Assembly: GCA_030668025.1 (NCBI GenBank)
Contig: DAOUUT010000073.1
Location: 1-13,886, forward strand
Origin: Promethearchaeota archaeon
Lineage (GTDB): Archaea; Asgardarchaeota; Lokiarchaeia; Sigynarchaeales; SOKP01
DNA length: 13,886 nt
Direction of reading: 5' to 3'
Below the pieces are notes generated by a model. The model was not told the origin of the DNA. It searched no databases and worked only from the letters and a program-made list of their open reading frames with translations. A program made the translations under genes and the position numbers. Positions 1 to 7,095 of the stretch are shown here, one piece after another. The stretch's first letter is position 1. Each line of letters begins with the position of its first letter.

Positions 1-1056
1 CCCGTAATTACTCATTTAACTGGATCAGTTGAACATGTTTTTCTAGCGGGTGATAGGCCTAATGCCGCTGGAAAGGCTGATTTGCTTTTGGTTTGTCCCG
101 CAACAGCAAATTCTATTTCTAAAGTCGCTAACGGTATCGACGATACCCCGGTAACAACAATAGTTTCAACCGCTTTTGGTTCATCTATCCCTATAGTCGT
201 AGTTCCTGCTATGCATGAAAGTATGTATCACCCCCTAATCGAAAAAAATATCTCAGTTTTGAAAAAGTACGGTATTGATGTACTAGGTCCTAGAATATCT
301 GAAGGAAAGGCTAAAATTGCAAGAGTGGATGACATAATAGATAGAGTTATTGATTTATTGATTACGGAAAAGGATCTTGAAGGAAAGAAAATATTAATCA
401 CCGCTGGACCCAGCCGTGAAGCAATAGATAATGTTCGGTATTTATCAAATAAGTCCTCTGGTAGAATGGGTATCGAAATAGCAAAAGAAGCCTCTGCTAG
501 AGGTGCGGACGTATTATTAGTTGCTGGTGAATGTATGGTGAAGATTCCAGAGTACATCAAAACCAATCATGTGGAATCGGCAGACGATTTTATTAAAGTC
601 ATAAAGGATGAAATTTCAAATATAAATTACGATTTCTTTATTTCAGCAGCAGCAATTAGCGACTATAAGCCAGTGGACCTTATTGAAGGAAAAATCTCGT
701 CAGACAACATAAAGGAATTAAATGTAAATATGAAATTAACACCTAAGATATTAGATATAGCAAGAAGGAAAGATTACAAACTTTTTATTATCGCATTTAA
801 AGCGGAGACAAATGTTTCTCGAACTGAGCTAATTGATCGTGCTTATGATAGACTTTTAAAATCTGAGTCAGATTTAATAGTTGCTAATGATGTGGGTCGA
901 GACGATATAGGGTTCAACAGCAAAGATAATGAAGTATACATAATAAATAAAGAAAAACACATAACTCATATTGAAAAACATACTAAAAGATATGTAGCTT
1001 CTAAAATAATTGATGTAGCCTTAGAAAATTACCGAATCAGAGAAATTTCAAAATAA
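1..1056 (+). CDS. coaBC: Bifunctional phosphopantothenoylcysteine decarboxylase / phosphopantothenate-cysteine ligase (CoaBC), 5'-truncated by the window edge
   Basis: The reading frame is open from base 1, so the N-terminal part lies outside the window; an internal methionine at 82 is not the true start. The visible CoaC half has PATANSISKVANGIDDTPVT and the substrate-loop motif PAMHESMY, the archaeal form (His where bacterial enzymes have Asn in PxMNxxMW). The CoaB half starts near base 394 with ITAGPSREAIDNVRY and SSGRMG, followed by SAAAISDYKP, the GKISS lysine region, KLTPKILD and FKAETN, then DLIVANDVGRDDIGF near the end. The enzyme joins cysteine to 4'-phosphopantothenate and decarboxylates the product to 4'-phosphopantetheine, an FMN-dependent cytosolic step of CoA synthesis. 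All motifs seen are intact. It ends 174 nt before top6B and T-tracts follow, so it is probably a separate transcript. Confidence 0.95.
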   Translation, partial: PVITHLTGSVEHVFLAGDRPNAAGKADLLLVCPATANSISKVANGIDDTPVTTIVSTAFGSSIPIVVVPAMHESMYHPLIEKNISVLKKYGIDVLGPRISEGKAKIARVDDIIDRVIDLLITEKDLEGKKILITAGPSREAIDNVRYLSNKSSGRMGIEIAKEASARGADVLLVAGECMVKIPEYIKTNHVESADDFIKVIKDEISNINYDFFISAAAISDYKPVDLIEGKISSDNIKELNVNMKLTPKILDIARRKDYKLFIIAFKAETNVSRTELIDRAYDRLLKSESDLIVANDVGRDDIGFNSKDNEVYIINKEKHITHIEKHTKRYVASKIIDVALENYRIREISK

Positions 1057-1060
1057 AATA

Positions 1061-1080
1061 CTCCTTCTTTTTAAATTTTT
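1061..1080 (+). terminator. T-rich tracts after coaBC
   Basis: Five bases after the coaBC stop, a pyrimidine-rich stretch carries two T5 runs (1068-1072 and 1076-1080). Archaeal RNA polymerase terminates at such T-tracts without needing a hairpin. No stem is seen directly upstream. The assignment rests on position and composition only. Confidence 0.4.
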
Positions 1081-1102
1081 CCAACTAAAGAAAAAATTTA
1101 AA

Positions 1103-1139
1103 TACTAATTCAATTTCTGTTCAAAATGATTGAATAGTA
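1103..1139. repeat. Imperfect inverted repeat (11-bp stem, one bulged base) upstream of top6B
   Basis: The arm TACTAATTCAAT (1103-1114) pairs with ATTGAATAGTA (1129-1139), giving 11 base pairs if A1107 bulges out; the spacer is 14 nt. It lies about 90 nt before the top6B start. It could be a hairpin at the end of the coaBC transcript or a binding site for a dimeric regulator. An 11-bp match is more than expected locally by chance even in AT-rich DNA, but function is inferred. Confidence 0.45.
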
Positions 1140-1142
1140 AAG

Positions 1143-1170
1143 AATTAGGTTATTTTATATATTCCTAATT
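1143..1170. repeat. Perfect 7-bp inverted repeat flanking a TATA-like sequence
   Basis: AATTAGG (1143-1149) is repeated in inverted form as CCTAATT (1164-1170). The 14-nt spacer contains the TATA-like TTTATATA. It begins 3 nt after the preceding inverted repeat, which has the same spacer length. An inverted repeat around a TATA element is a common operator layout for archaeal repressors. No regulator can be named from the window. Confidence 0.4.
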
Positions 1171-1176
1171 GATATA

Positions 1177-1184
1177 TTTATAAA
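1177..1184 (+). promoter_or_regulatory. Candidate TATA box for the top6B operon
   Basis: TTTATAAA matches the archaeal TATA consensus. With the usual 25-27 nt distance the transcript would begin near 1205-1210, leaving a leader of roughly 20-25 nt before the GTG at 1231. A competing candidate, TTTATATA at about 1154-1161, sits inside the inverted repeat just upstream. No strong Shine-Dalgarno precedes the GTG. Confidence 0.35.
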
Positions 1185-1230
1185 TTTTCATATAAATATG
1201 TAGATATTAAAAATAAAAATAAGAAAAGAT

Positions 1231-4200
1231 GTGATTCAAATTTCCTCTGAGGATGAAGGTAGAATAAAACAAGGCACAATTGCAGGGTTCATGAGGAAGA
1301 GAGGACAACTTGTAGGCTTCTCAATGGGTTATTATAAACATATGCAATACATTTCAGAATTTTTAGACAACAGTTTAGATGCTATTGAAGATTTCCAATG
1401 GAATGAAATAAAAGATAAAGATTCGAAAATCCAATTCTCTCTTGATCAAGAATTATCTTTAGAAAATTTATCCATCCTTCAAGAAGCAAAAAAAGATGAA
1501 GTGGAACGGCCATTAAATAAAGAAGCTAAATATGCATTGATGCAGGAAGTTGGTATAGTCCCTACAATATCTTCTGATGCTGAAGATGTTGAAGATGATG
1601 ATAGAGATAAAGAAGAAGAATCTGGAGAAATTATCGATAAAGAAGAATTAGAGGTTGAAGAAGAAGTGAAAAGGATTATTGAAGACATGAATGAAATCAT
1701 CAAACCTGTAGAACCAATTATTGATATCGAGCCAATTGTAATAATCCGACTCCGCGAATCTGAAGCCGCTGCCTTTTTAACTTCTGAATTATCGCAAAAA
1801 AATATCATGAGTTACACTTTTGAAATGTTTGATAATGGTATTGGAATGGCCAGAAGAGATCTAGGTAAGTTTGGAAAATATCTAGCTTCTTCAAAAAGTC
1901 TAGAATTAAAGCAAACTCGTGGAAGTCAAGGGTTTGGCGCTCCAAGTGCGTTTAGTGATGCCCAAAACACGACTGGCAAACCTGTTGTTGCGGTTTCAAA
2001 GTCTAAAGATACTATTTATGCTACTGTGTCAGAATTTTTTACAACTTCAAAAAATGAAAAAAGATATTTAGTGCGCCCAACGGAGGTGGACAGCCCATTC
2101 TTACACGGGACATATATTAAGTTGAATTACTTAAACGTAAAATATGTTAGAGGTTATGTGGATATATATATTAGAGAAACTGCTTTAATGAATCCGCACG
2201 TAACTATTATTTTTATTGATCCTTATGGTAAAGAATGGATTTACAGGAGAATAGTTTCGAGTTTTCCTAAACAGCCAAAATATGCAAAACCACACCCTTT
2301 ATCTACTAATATTGGTGATTTACAAGATCTTTTAATAAAATCAGAAAATCTTACTGTTTCAGCTTTTTTACAAGATAGTTTTGTAAGAATAAGTTCCAAA
2401 TTAGCTAAAGAAATTCTGAAGATCGCAGAAAGAAACTTACAGGATAATTTATCTTTATTAATTCTTAATAATGGATTTGTAAACAAATTAGAGAAAAATA
2501 CCGATACTATTAATATCCTTAAATTTGAAAAGAGAATATTTGGGCGTTCTACGAAACCAAGAGATAAATTAATCATTTATCAAGTTGATTCTGAAGAGCT
2601 GAAGGCTAAATATTGGGAACTTATTAAAACATATAACCAATATAATAAAGATTTAGACATGATACTTAGAGAAATAACAAAACATAGACGTCGTATTGAT
2701 AAATCTGAAACGAAAAAAGATTTGAAAAATATCGAAAAAGAGATTAGTATCTTATTAAAACAAATAGAGAACAATTCACAAAAAAAAGAAAAAATAAAAA
2801 ATGAGTTAAATACAATTTTCAATACTTCTATAGGGTTAAAAGAAGTAAAAAAATTAAAAAATAGAAGTGAATTTGAAGATCTAGTAAAAGAAGTTCAAAT
2901 TTCAAAAGTTAAACCTTCTGAGTTAACTAATGTGCAATTCAATTCTCTCTTTCACGCATTCAAATCAGTTAAATACATGGCCCCCCCAACAGACACAGCA
3001 ATTCCTGTAGGTGATATCATATTAGAAAATACATTAATAAAAGAAATTGGGTTAAAAATATCTGAAAATATTGATGATTTTGATGATCCTATAGATGATA
3101 TAAAAGATTCAATCGATATATTGCGGGATGAAATAATAAAAGAGAACGCTAAAAATTATCCCACCGGAAAGGACGAATTTTTAGAAAAAATTGATGTAAA
3201 TTCCGAAGAGGTTAAGATTTTTAACTCAAAAATATTAGCTAGTATTGATATTAAAGAACACTCCGTCGAACTGGAAAAATTAAGAGAAACAATCCAAAAA
3301 AATTTGAAATCCTCTGAAGAAGTGCAAAAAGATTCATATCAAGAAATATTTGAATATTTTATTGAAAGTTACACTAAGGACGACGATTTTGTTTCTGCAG
3401 AAACAAGAGCTCCAACAAGTGGTAAGGGCTTAGCATATGCTGTTGAAGCTGTTTTGGCTTATTGTAATGATCCTAAAAAACTTGATACACCTAAACGTTC
3501 TAGAGATGTTCTATCAAGATTTATTAATAGAACGCCAAAATTAAGAGATTCTGCGGATTGTGCAATTACGAAAGCCGTTCAATCAGTTAATTGGAAGAAT
3601 TATAAATTAGAAACATATGATAATAATTTACCTAAAGGCCCAATAAAATTATTGATAAATATTTCTGGCCCTTACGTTCACTTGATGTTTAAGAGCCAGA
3701 GTAAAAATGCTTTGGCTGAAGACGACGAACTTCTAAAAGAAATTAAATATTGTCTTGAAGCTATTGGAAGACGGTTGAGAATATATCTTAATAGAAGATC
3801 GAATATTCGAAAAATAGAAAGAAGGGCTGGTTTAATTGAAAAATACATTCCAATCTTCGTCAAAAGCCTCTATAACATCGCTATGCAGAGTGATGGAAAA
3901 TATAAAGATAAAATTTCAGAAACAGAATTAGAAACGTTAATGAAAGATGCTATAGGCGTAAAAAAAATACCTAGTATTTCTAAAGAGATAGAGCCAAAAA
4001 TTAAAAAGGAAGAAATTGAAAAAGAAAAACAGAAGAAAACAGTCGTTGAATGGGAGAAAAAAATTGATAAGAAAGAACATATCCCCAAGAAGGCAGAACC
4101 AAGAAAAGAAATTCTTTCAGAAAGAACTCTTAGGAACTGGACCGTTAATGAACTCAAAGAGTATTGCATTGAAAATAATATCTTAATAGCTAAATCTTCA

Positions 4201-4647
4201 ACTGTGCAAAAATCAGAAATTATTAAAAAAATTCAAGAATTACATACAAAAGAAAAGCCAGAAGTAATAACTCCTTCATTAAAGGAAAGAAAAGAACCCT
4301 TAAAACTCAAACCCGTAATTACAAGCGTCGTAAAAGAAAAAAGAAAACAATTGCGGTTAGTCGGGGGTGAGGAGAAGACTCAACCTATCGCTATAAAGAA
4401 ACCCTTGGTTCGTGCTCCAGCGCCTAAACCTGAACCTACTCAAATCGAATTGCCGATAATTACAACAGAGAAAATATTGGACGCTTTGTCTAATAAATGG
4501 CAACCGATTACTTCTTTAATTTTTAAAATGAAAATAAAAGAAATGATGGATGCACGCTTCTTACAAATAAAATTAAAGGAGTTAGAGCGCAAAAATAGTA
4601 TTGTTGTCTCTACTATAAAAAATAAAAAAAATTGGAAGTTAAAATGA
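1231..4647 (+). CDS. top6B: DNA topoisomerase VI subunit B (Top6B), greatly enlarged, with C-terminal SAP-like and winged-helix-like modules
   Basis: This is the ATPase subunit of the type IIB topoisomerase that, with Top6A, passes one DNA duplex through another. Of 1138 residues, about 550 match the usual family core. GHKL ATPase: N-box EFLDNSLDA with E43 and N47; DNGIG at 201-205; glycine loop TRGSQGFG (229-236); GT motif near 293. An H2TH-like segment follows (about 375-400). Transducer: ETRAPTSGKGLAYAVEA (724-740), RFINRTP, CAIT.AV..NWK (777-789), and the switch lysine at K825 in KSQSKNALA. Three insertions interrupt the core: an acidic one at about 55-165, a charged coiled-coil one at about 400-560, and an acidic/charged one at about 605-715. 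Beyond residue 885 lie a lysine/glutamate linker, a SAP-like motif (about 961-1004) and a winged-helix-like domain (about 1075-1138). The GTG start at 1231 gives the normal short lead into the first helix. It is followed 10 nt later by top6A. All catalytic residues seen are intact, so it should be active. Confidence 0.95.
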   Translation: MIQISSEDEGRIKQGTIAGFMRKRGQLVGFSMGYYKHMQYISEFLDNSLDAIEDFQWNEIKDKDSKIQFSLDQELSLENLSILQEAKKDEVERPLNKEAKYALMQEVGIVPTISSDAEDVEDDDRDKEEESGEIIDKEELEVEEEVKRIIEDMNEIIKPVEPIIDIEPIVIIRLRESEAAAFLTSELSQKNIMSYTFEMFDNGIGMARRDLGKFGKYLASSKSLELKQTRGSQGFGAPSAFSDAQNTTGKPVVAVSKSKDTIYATVSEFFTTSKNEKRYLVRPTEVDSPFLHGTYIKLNYLNVKYVRGYVDIYIRETALMNPHVTIIFIDPYGKEWIYRRIVSSFPKQPKYAKPHPLSTNIGDLQDLLIKSENLTVSAFLQDSFVRISSKLAKEILKIAERNLQDNLSLLILNNGFVNKLEKNTDTINILKFEKRIFGRSTKPRDKLIIYQVDSEELKAKYWELIKTYNQYNKDLDMILREITKHRRRIDKSETKKDLKNIEKEISILLKQIENNSQKKEKIKNELNTIFNTSIGLKEVKKLKNRSEFEDLVKEVQISKVKPSELTNVQFNSLFHAFKSVKYMAPPTDTAIPVGDIILENTLIKEIGLKISENIDDFDDPIDDIKDSIDILRDEIIKENAKNYPTGKDEFLEKIDVNSEEVKIFNSKILASIDIKEHSVELEKLRETIQKNLKSSEEVQKDSYQEIFEYFIESYTKDDDFVSAETRAPTSGKGLAYAVEAVLAYCNDPKKLDTPKRSRDVLSRFINRTPKLRDSADCAITKAVQSVNWKNYKLETYDNNLPKGPIKLLINISGPYVHLMFKSQSKNALAEDDELLKEIKYCLEAIGRRLRIYLNRRSNIRKIERRAGLIEKYIPIFVKSLYNIAMQSDGKYKDKISETELETLMKDAIGVKKIPSISKEIEPKIKKEEIEKEKQKKTVVEWEKKIDKKEHIPKKAEPRKEILSERTLRNWTVNELKEYCIENNILIAKSSTVQKSEIIKKIQELHTKEKPEVITPSLKERKEPLKLKPVITSVVKEKRKQLRLVGGEEKTQPIAIKKPLVRAPAPKPEPTQIELPIITTEKILDALSNKWQPITSLIFKMKIKEMMDARFLQIKLKELERKNSIVVSTIKNKKNWKLK

Positions 4648-4653
4648 AGTGAT
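4646..4653 (+). promoter_or_regulatory. Ribosome binding site of top6A
   Basis: GAAGTGAT matches the anti-Shine-Dalgarno complement GGAGGTGAT with one internal mismatch and ends 4 nt before the GTG at 4658. It overlaps the top6B stop codon (4645-4647), which fits coupled translation of the two subunits and supports the GTG start. Confidence 0.6.
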
Positions 4654-4657
4654 ATAA

Positions 4658-5851
4658 GTGTCAAGTAAGATAAAACAGGAAAAATGGGATATAAGTGCAA
4701 CAAAAAAACTATTTCAACAATCTTTAAAAAAGGGTCTTGAAAATGAAGAAAAACAAATCAAGTTACCCGAACATACAGTTAAAATTGATGAATTAGATAG
4801 GGAATTAACCTTAAACCGGATAAAAAATTTAACAGATTCCCTTATTGAAATGATTCATGAAACAGGAAGACCCACCATTCGCTTACCTTCAAGAACGAGT
4901 GCAAATATTATTTGGGACGAAAAAAATGATTTATTGCTGTTAGGACAACAAATAATGGAAAAACAATTTCATTCGCTTGCTAGCGTTGCTGATATTACTA
5001 GATTAATGAAAGTGCTTGAGAAAATTAACGAATTACTTCTTAAAGACCTTCACGCTACAAAAAGAGAAATCTATTATTCAGCAGTTCAATTGTTTGGGGA
5101 TCAAAAAAATAGTGATAAATGTATTGAAGATGTCGCTACAATGCTCTATACAACGAGAAATTCAACACATATAGTTGCTTCAGCTAAAGGGTCATGTATA
5201 GGGCGCCTTCGAATTAGGGATAAAAATGATATTATTGATTTAGAGGGATTAGGGAGCGGAGGTTGGACGATTAGTCCCATGCTTGATAATATTGAAATAA
5301 TTGAATCCGATGCGGAATTTATTTTGGTTTTAGAAAAAGATGCTGCGATGATAAGATTAGCGGAGGCAAGATTTTGGAGAAAATACCCTTGTATAATTTT
5401 GACAGCGAAGGGAGCTGCTGACATCGCTACCCGAATGTTCTTAAGGAGAATTAGTAAGGAACTCAAATTACCTGTCTTTTCGTTAGTTGACAGCGATCCG
5501 TATGGACATTATATTCATTCTGTTTATTTACGAGGATCTAAACGTTTAAGTTACGAGTCGCCATTTTTAGCTACTCCAGATATAAAACTCCTAGGTGTAC
5601 TCACCAGAGATTTGGAAAAATATAAAATTCCAAATGATTGTAGAATTCCAATGAATCAAACAGATATTAAAAGGACTAAAGAGTTATTAAATGAAGGTTT
5701 TGTTAAAAAAAATAAAGAATGGGAAACAGATCTCAAATTAGCTTTGAAATTGAAGGTAAAAGCAGAAATTCAAGCACTTTCCGCTTTTGGATTTGAATTC
5801 TTGACAGATGAATACATACCTGAAAAATTATCTACAGGGGATTGGATATAA
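4658..5851 (+). CDS. top6A: DNA topoisomerase VI subunit A (Top6A, Spo11 family)
   Basis: This is the DNA-cleaving subunit that forms a covalent 5'-phosphotyrosyl link to DNA and works as a heterotetramer with Top6B. The 397 residues are close to the family's usual 360-390. The winged-helix/CAP domain contains KREIYY; the catalytic tyrosine is one of the Tyr139-Tyr140 pair. LRIRDKNDIIDLEGLGSGGW (184-203) leads into the Toprim domain, with the metal-binding acidic residues E226 in VLEKDAA and D278/D280 in VDSDPYG. The segment from KRLSYESPFLATPDIKLLGV to the C-terminus fits the family. The 45-residue N-terminal lead is charged and helical. GTG at 4658 is chosen because a Shine-Dalgarno match lies just upstream. 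The gene is 10 nt from top6B, and its stop overlaps the next gene's ATG by one base. No missing residue was noted. Confidence 0.96.
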   Translation: MSSKIKQEKWDISATKKLFQQSLKKGLENEEKQIKLPEHTVKIDELDRELTLNRIKNLTDSLIEMIHETGRPTIRLPSRTSANIIWDEKNDLLLLGQQIMEKQFHSLASVADITRLMKVLEKINELLLKDLHATKREIYYSAVQLFGDQKNSDKCIEDVATMLYTTRNSTHIVASAKGSCIGRLRIRDKNDIIDLEGLGSGGWTISPMLDNIEIIESDAEFILVLEKDAAMIRLAEARFWRKYPCIILTAKGAADIATRMFLRRISKELKLPVFSLVDSDPYGHYIHSVYLRGSKRLSYESPFLATPDIKLLGVLTRDLEKYKIPNDCRIPMNQTDIKRTKELLNEGFVKKNKEWETDLKLALKLKVKAEIQALSAFGFEFLTDEYIPEKLSTGDWI

Positions 5852-6369
5852 TGAAAATTTTTTACAAAAAAGATGGTGGGATAGTACAACTAATAGACAA
5901 AAAAAAAATGAAAGAGTGGCCAATAGAATTACCTCTTATTTTTATTGAGTACATACGTAATAATCAATTAAATACTTACGAAGATTCAAAATTAAAAAAA
6001 GATATTGAGCAATATCTTGACGAAGTTCTTAAAGATGTTGCTATTCCAGGGCTAATTAAAGTTCTTGATGGCGATAATTTTGAAGAAACAAATAAAGCGC
6101 TCGTTAGAATTGATGAATTAGCTAAAAAGAAAATTGATTTGGTTAAACCAATAAAGCCATACGTAGAGAAACTGGTAAAAAAGAATAAGAAGGAATTAAG
6201 AAAACTTAGTAACTCAATTTTGGAAAGTTTTAATAAAGCAGATAGAAGAAAGAGATTAGCTGAGAAAAGAAAAATTATGCAAGAAAGAGAAAAAGACTTC
6301 TTAGCCGGAAAGATAAGTGGAGAAGAGTACGCTAACGCTCGAAAAGAATATTTGATTTTAAAAGAGTAG
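5851..6369 (+). CDS. Unrecognised small charged helical protein with HEAT-like pair, in the topoisomerase VI operon
   Basis: I do not recognise this family. Starting at ATG 5851, whose first base is the last base of the top6A stop, it has 172 residues; an in-frame TTG at 5842 would add three. The N-terminus (about 1-35) looks beta-like, with alternating hydrophobic residues. Residues about 50-130 form amphipathic helices resembling one or two HEAT/ARM repeats (VAIPGLIKVLDGDNFEETNK, then ALVRIDELAKKK and a further helix). A basic helix (about 130-148) follows. The C-terminal KDFLAGKISGEEYANARKEY resembles the SHOCT/short-linker motif in which a helix, a Gly turn and an acidic helix follow each other. 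There is no signal peptide, membrane segment or enzyme motif. An A10 run at 5899-5908 precedes an in-frame ATG. Its tight place between top6A and pyrE suggests co-expression; a topoisomerase partner role is only a guess. Confidence 0.8.
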   Translation: MKIFYKKDGGIVQLIDKKKMKEWPIELPLIFIEYIRNNQLNTYEDSKLKKDIEQYLDEVLKDVAIPGLIKVLDGDNFEETNKALVRIDELAKKKIDLVKPIKPYVEKLVKKNKKELRKLSNSILESFNKADRRKRLAEKRKIMQEREKDFLAGKISGEEYANARKEYLILKE

Positions 6370-6380
6370 TTTGATTTTTT

Positions 6381-7055
6381 ATGAGTTGGGAATTAGAAAA
6401 AAAAGAGTTTAACAAATTTATCATCCAAAACAATGTAATAGGATTTTTTGACGAGCCGATAACTTTAAAATCCGGAAGAAAATCATACTGGTACATAAAT
6501 TGGAGAAATATAGCTGAAGATGTGTTTCTATTTGATATTTTGACTGATTTTCTTATTTCATATGTTAAGCATCTAAATCTTAAACCAGACTGTTTTTATG
6601 GCGTTCCAGAAGGTGCTACAAAGCTAGGCGTATTAACTCAATACAAATGGGCAATTAGAGATATTAATCTAACACCCGGTAAATATATTCTTACTATGGG
6701 AAGAGCAAAACCAAAAGAACACGGAGACCCTAAAGATAAATACTTTTTAGGAATTCCTAAAGGAAGAGTGATAGTCGTGGAAGATACTACAACTACTGGA
6801 GGATCTTTACTTAAAGCAATTGATAATTTGCTTGATTTTAATGTAAATATAATAGCCGCTATCGGATTAACAAACAGAAATGAATTAAGAGCCGATGGAA
6901 GAACTGTCGAAGAAGCTATCAAGCAAAAAAATATTCAATATTTTGCTATGAGCAATGCTTTCGATTTATTGCCAAATCTAAACCCAAATGAGACTATAAA
7001 AAGTCATATTAAAAATTATTTTAAGAAATACGGTTCAAAAGAAATCAAATTTTAA
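6381..7055 (+). CDS. pyrE: Orotate phosphoribosyltransferase
   Basis: This enzyme transfers the phosphoribosyl group of PRPP to orotate, giving OMP in de novo pyrimidine synthesis; it is cytosolic and usually a dimer. The 224 residues are near the family length. Motifs in order: ITLKSGRKSYWYINWR (27-42), the N-terminal substrate region typical of OPRT; FYGVPEGATKLG (72-83); the catalytic flexible loop with RAKPKEHG (108-115); and the PRPP-binding loop RVIVVEDTTTTGGS (129-142) with adjacent acidic residues E134 and D135. These separate it from adenine or xanthine phosphoribosyltransferases. The ATG at 6381 lies 11 nt after the upstream stop, so it is probably last in the top6B-top6A operon. 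It ends facing the minus-strand gene at 7095-7655 with 39 nt between them. Confidence 0.92.
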   Translation: MSWELEKKEFNKFIIQNNVIGFFDEPITLKSGRKSYWYINWRNIAEDVFLFDILTDFLISYVKHLNLKPDCFYGVPEGATKLGVLTQYKWAIRDINLTPGKYILTMGRAKPKEHGDPKDKYFLGIPKGRVIVVEDTTTTGGSLLKAIDNLLDFNVNIIAAIGLTNRNELRADGRTVEEAIKQKNIQYFAMSNAFDLLPNLNPNETIKSHIKNYFKKYGSKEIKF

Positions 7056-7080
7056 TGTAAAATTCAAACAAATAAAAGTT

Positions 7081-7095
7081 AATTATTATATAATT
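7081..7095. terminator. Small palindrome between convergent genes
   Basis: AATTAT and ATAATT form a 6-bp stem around a 3-nt loop, just beyond the pyrE stop and touching the stop codon of the minus-strand gene. The stem is all A/T and therefore weak. A bidirectional terminator is possible from position alone. Confidence 0.25.

Noticed and set aside
1479..1808. Serine-rich minus-strand open frame opposite the acidic insertion of top6B
   Set aside because: Serine runs are simply the complement of Glu/Asp codons (GAA, GAT read in reverse); it is not an independent gene.
2981..2987. C7 run in top6B, unusual in such AT-rich DNA, as a possible frameshift
   Set aside because: The frame is continuous and family motifs are recognisable on both sides, so no shift is indicated.
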